This document shows, piece by piece, positions 63,007 to 64,000 of a stretch of DNA of 64,000 nt (position 1 is its first letter; every line of letters starts with the position of its first letter). The position numbers were made by a program, and so were the translations under genes. The notes under the pieces were generated by a model that ran no database searches, was not told the origin of the DNA, and worked only from the letters and a program-made list of their open reading frames with translations. Source of the DNA: an uncultured Paracoccaceae bacterium (lineage in GTDB: Bacteria; Pseudomonadota; Alphaproteobacteria; Rhodobacterales; Rhodobacteraceae); contig CATOSU010000005.1 of NCBI GenBank assembly GCA_951812615.1, positions 179,322 through 243,321 on the forward strand. The letters are read 5' to 3'.

Positions 63007-63371
63007 CAGGCGGGTCCTTCCAGCGTCAGGCGCAGCTCCCAGCGGCGCTGGCCACCAGAAACACGGCCCCGGGCGGTGATGCCGCCGGCCCCGCCCCGGA
63101 CACGGACGCGCAGGCTGCCCGGCCCGAGCGGATCGGGAAAGGCGAACCAGCGATGGGCATGGGAACCCGCCCATCTGCGGAATGCGACCATCGCGGCATC
63201 GCTGTCCAGATGCGCAAGGATGTCCCATGTGCGCAGGCCCCGGCCCCGGCGGGCCTGGCGCACCGTGCCGTCCTCGAACGGCGTGCGCAGCACATCCTCC
63301 GCCTGGCCGGTTTCGAGTGCGTCGGCATCGATCCGGGCCTCATTGGGCCAGAGAGGCAGCGGCGCGCTCAC
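63006..63371 (-). CDS. Small phage tail module protein
   Basis: 121 residues: PLPLWPNEARIDADALETGQ, then RRGRGLRTWDILAHLDSDAAMVAFRRWAGSHAHRWFAFPDPLG (positions about 41-84) and GRVSGGQRRWELRLTLEG. Looks like a minor tail protein; no confident family. It overlaps the tape-measure gene end by four bases. Confidence 0.6.
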   Translation of the reverse strand: MSAPLPLWPNEARIDADALETGQAEDVLRTPFEDGTVRQARRGRGLRTWDILAHLDSDAAMVAFRRWAGSHAHRWFAFPDPLGPGSLRVRVRGGAGGITARGRVSGGQRRWELRLTLEGPA

Positions 63372-64000
63372 CAGAAATCCCCCCGGCGTTTTCCGAATCT
63401 GCGGGACACGGTCTGGCTGATTGGCCCGCCGGTCGCGTCGTCCTCGGTGATGATCCGCACGACGGCGCCCTCGATATCGGGTTCAATCACCGCCTCGCGC
63501 GGGCGCTGCGGCGGCCCGGAGCCCTGGTTGTCGATATGGACGCGGAGTTGACGCGGGCCGCCCTGCGCGCCGGCCAGCCGTTCCATGAGCGGCGTCAGGG
63601 AGGCGGCGAGCCGGTCGGCGATATCCTGACCGGGCACCGCCGCCGACGCACTGATGGTGGGGTCGGCGGGCGCGTATATTTTCGGGATCGTGGCGGGGTC
63701 GATGGCAACACCTCCCGCATGATACCGCGGTCGCTCCAGCGCGGCCAGCGCCGCCTCGATCGCGGCCGCCTGCGGCGCGGTCAGCACCGCCTCGCCGGCG
63801 GTGAGCAGGGCCGGCACCTCGCGGGACGAGGGACCATGGCGGGCGGACGCAGTCACGATCTCGCGGGCGCGGGTGAGGGCTCTCGCCCCGGCCACACCGC
63901 CGGAATGATAGAGTGACGGCAAGGTGTCGTCGGTGACGACACCGCCAACATGCCACGGTCGTGCCGTCGGGCGCGGAGATGTTGCCGGGCCGGCGCCGCC
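63368..64000 (-). CDS. Phage tail tape-measure protein, C-terminal part (runs off the window)
   Basis: The frame is open to the right edge. Repeated HxGGV motifs (WHVGGVVTDD, YHSGGVAGARAL, YHAGGVAID) and VPALLTAGEAVLTAPQAAAIEAAL are typical of tape-measure C-termini, which set tail length. About 210 residues are visible; full proteins run to several hundred or more residues. It is the first visible gene of the minus-strand tail operon. Confidence 0.72.
   Translation of the reverse strand, partial: GGAGPATSPRPTARPWHVGGVVTDDTLPSLYHSGGVAGARALTRAREIVTASARHGPSSREVPALLTAGEAVLTAPQAAAIEAALAALERPRYHAGGVAIDPATIPKIYAPADPTISASAAVPGQDIADRLAASLTPLMERLAGAQGGPRQLRVHIDNQGSGPPQRPREAVIEPDIEGAVVRIITEDDATGGPISQTVSRRFGKRRGDFW

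Noticed and set aside
58098..64000. Gene transfer agent cluster
   Set aside because: Gene order and contents (DUF1833, tape measure, TipJ) look like a siphovirus tail module, and the hallmark GTA tail/DUF2163-type order is not seen. The capsid half is outside the window.

Overview
The window is a GC-rich chromosomal segment from an alphaproteobacterium, most likely a Rhodobacteraceae / Roseobacter-group bacterium. This rests on codon usage, the hemE/hemC pair, the elongator tRNA-Met sequence, a Rhodobacterales-looking extragenic hairpin repeat and a TipJ-type phage tail module. The assignment is by pattern; no search was run.

Layout. (1) 1-11537, plus strand: a tightly overlapping glycogen operon, glgA (5' end outside the window), glgX, malQ, pgm, glgP, glgB. 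(2) 11702-16957, minus strand: a GntR/FCD regulator followed by a ribose-type sugar ABC transporter (binding protein, double ATPase, two permeases). (3) 17352-26370: an AraC-type regulator divergent from four genes for exported proteins (a repeat-tailed protein, two paralogous exported proteins, an OprB-like porin). The four genes look like one operon broken up by two inverted IS630-family copies and one IS256-family element. The IS256 transposase carries a nonsense mutation. (4) 26371-33999, minus strand: a 2542-residue RTX/VCBS/cadherin-like surface or secreted protein with a His-rich Gly-Ser repeat. (5) 34654-41415: tRNA-Met, hemE, hemC, a desaturase, an orphan nuclease-toxin-like gene behind a LysR regulator, a RraA-family protein and an exported beta-propeller protein.

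(6) 41529-48226: two MalF/MalG-type permeases converge on a coupled minus-strand operon for a BtpA/SgcQ-like TIM barrel, an M42 peptidase-like protein (SgcX-like), an FGGY kinase, a sugar-phosphate isomerase (SIS) and a methyltransferase. This resembles the E. coli sgc genes with the PTS replaced by an ABC transporter plus a kinase, and it is the best candidate here for an undescribed carbohydrate pathway. (7) 48368-57282: an MFS transporter, an aldo-keto reductase/lactonase pair like the oxidative L-fucose route, a four-hairpin extragenic repeat, a sulfotransferase, an orphan LivM-type permease, two glutathione transferases and an alkylsulfatase-like metallo-beta-lactamase protein. (8) 57401-64000: a truncated extracellular-domain gene, then the distal part of a siphovirus-like tail operon on the minus strand (tape measure to TipJ), running off the right edge.

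The glycogen genes form one pathway: GlgA/GlgB build the polymer, GlgP/GlgX/MalQ take it apart, and Pgm links glucose-1-phosphate to glucose-6-phosphate. The sugar transporters suggest an organism living on dissolved algal or plant carbohydrates; that last point is inference.
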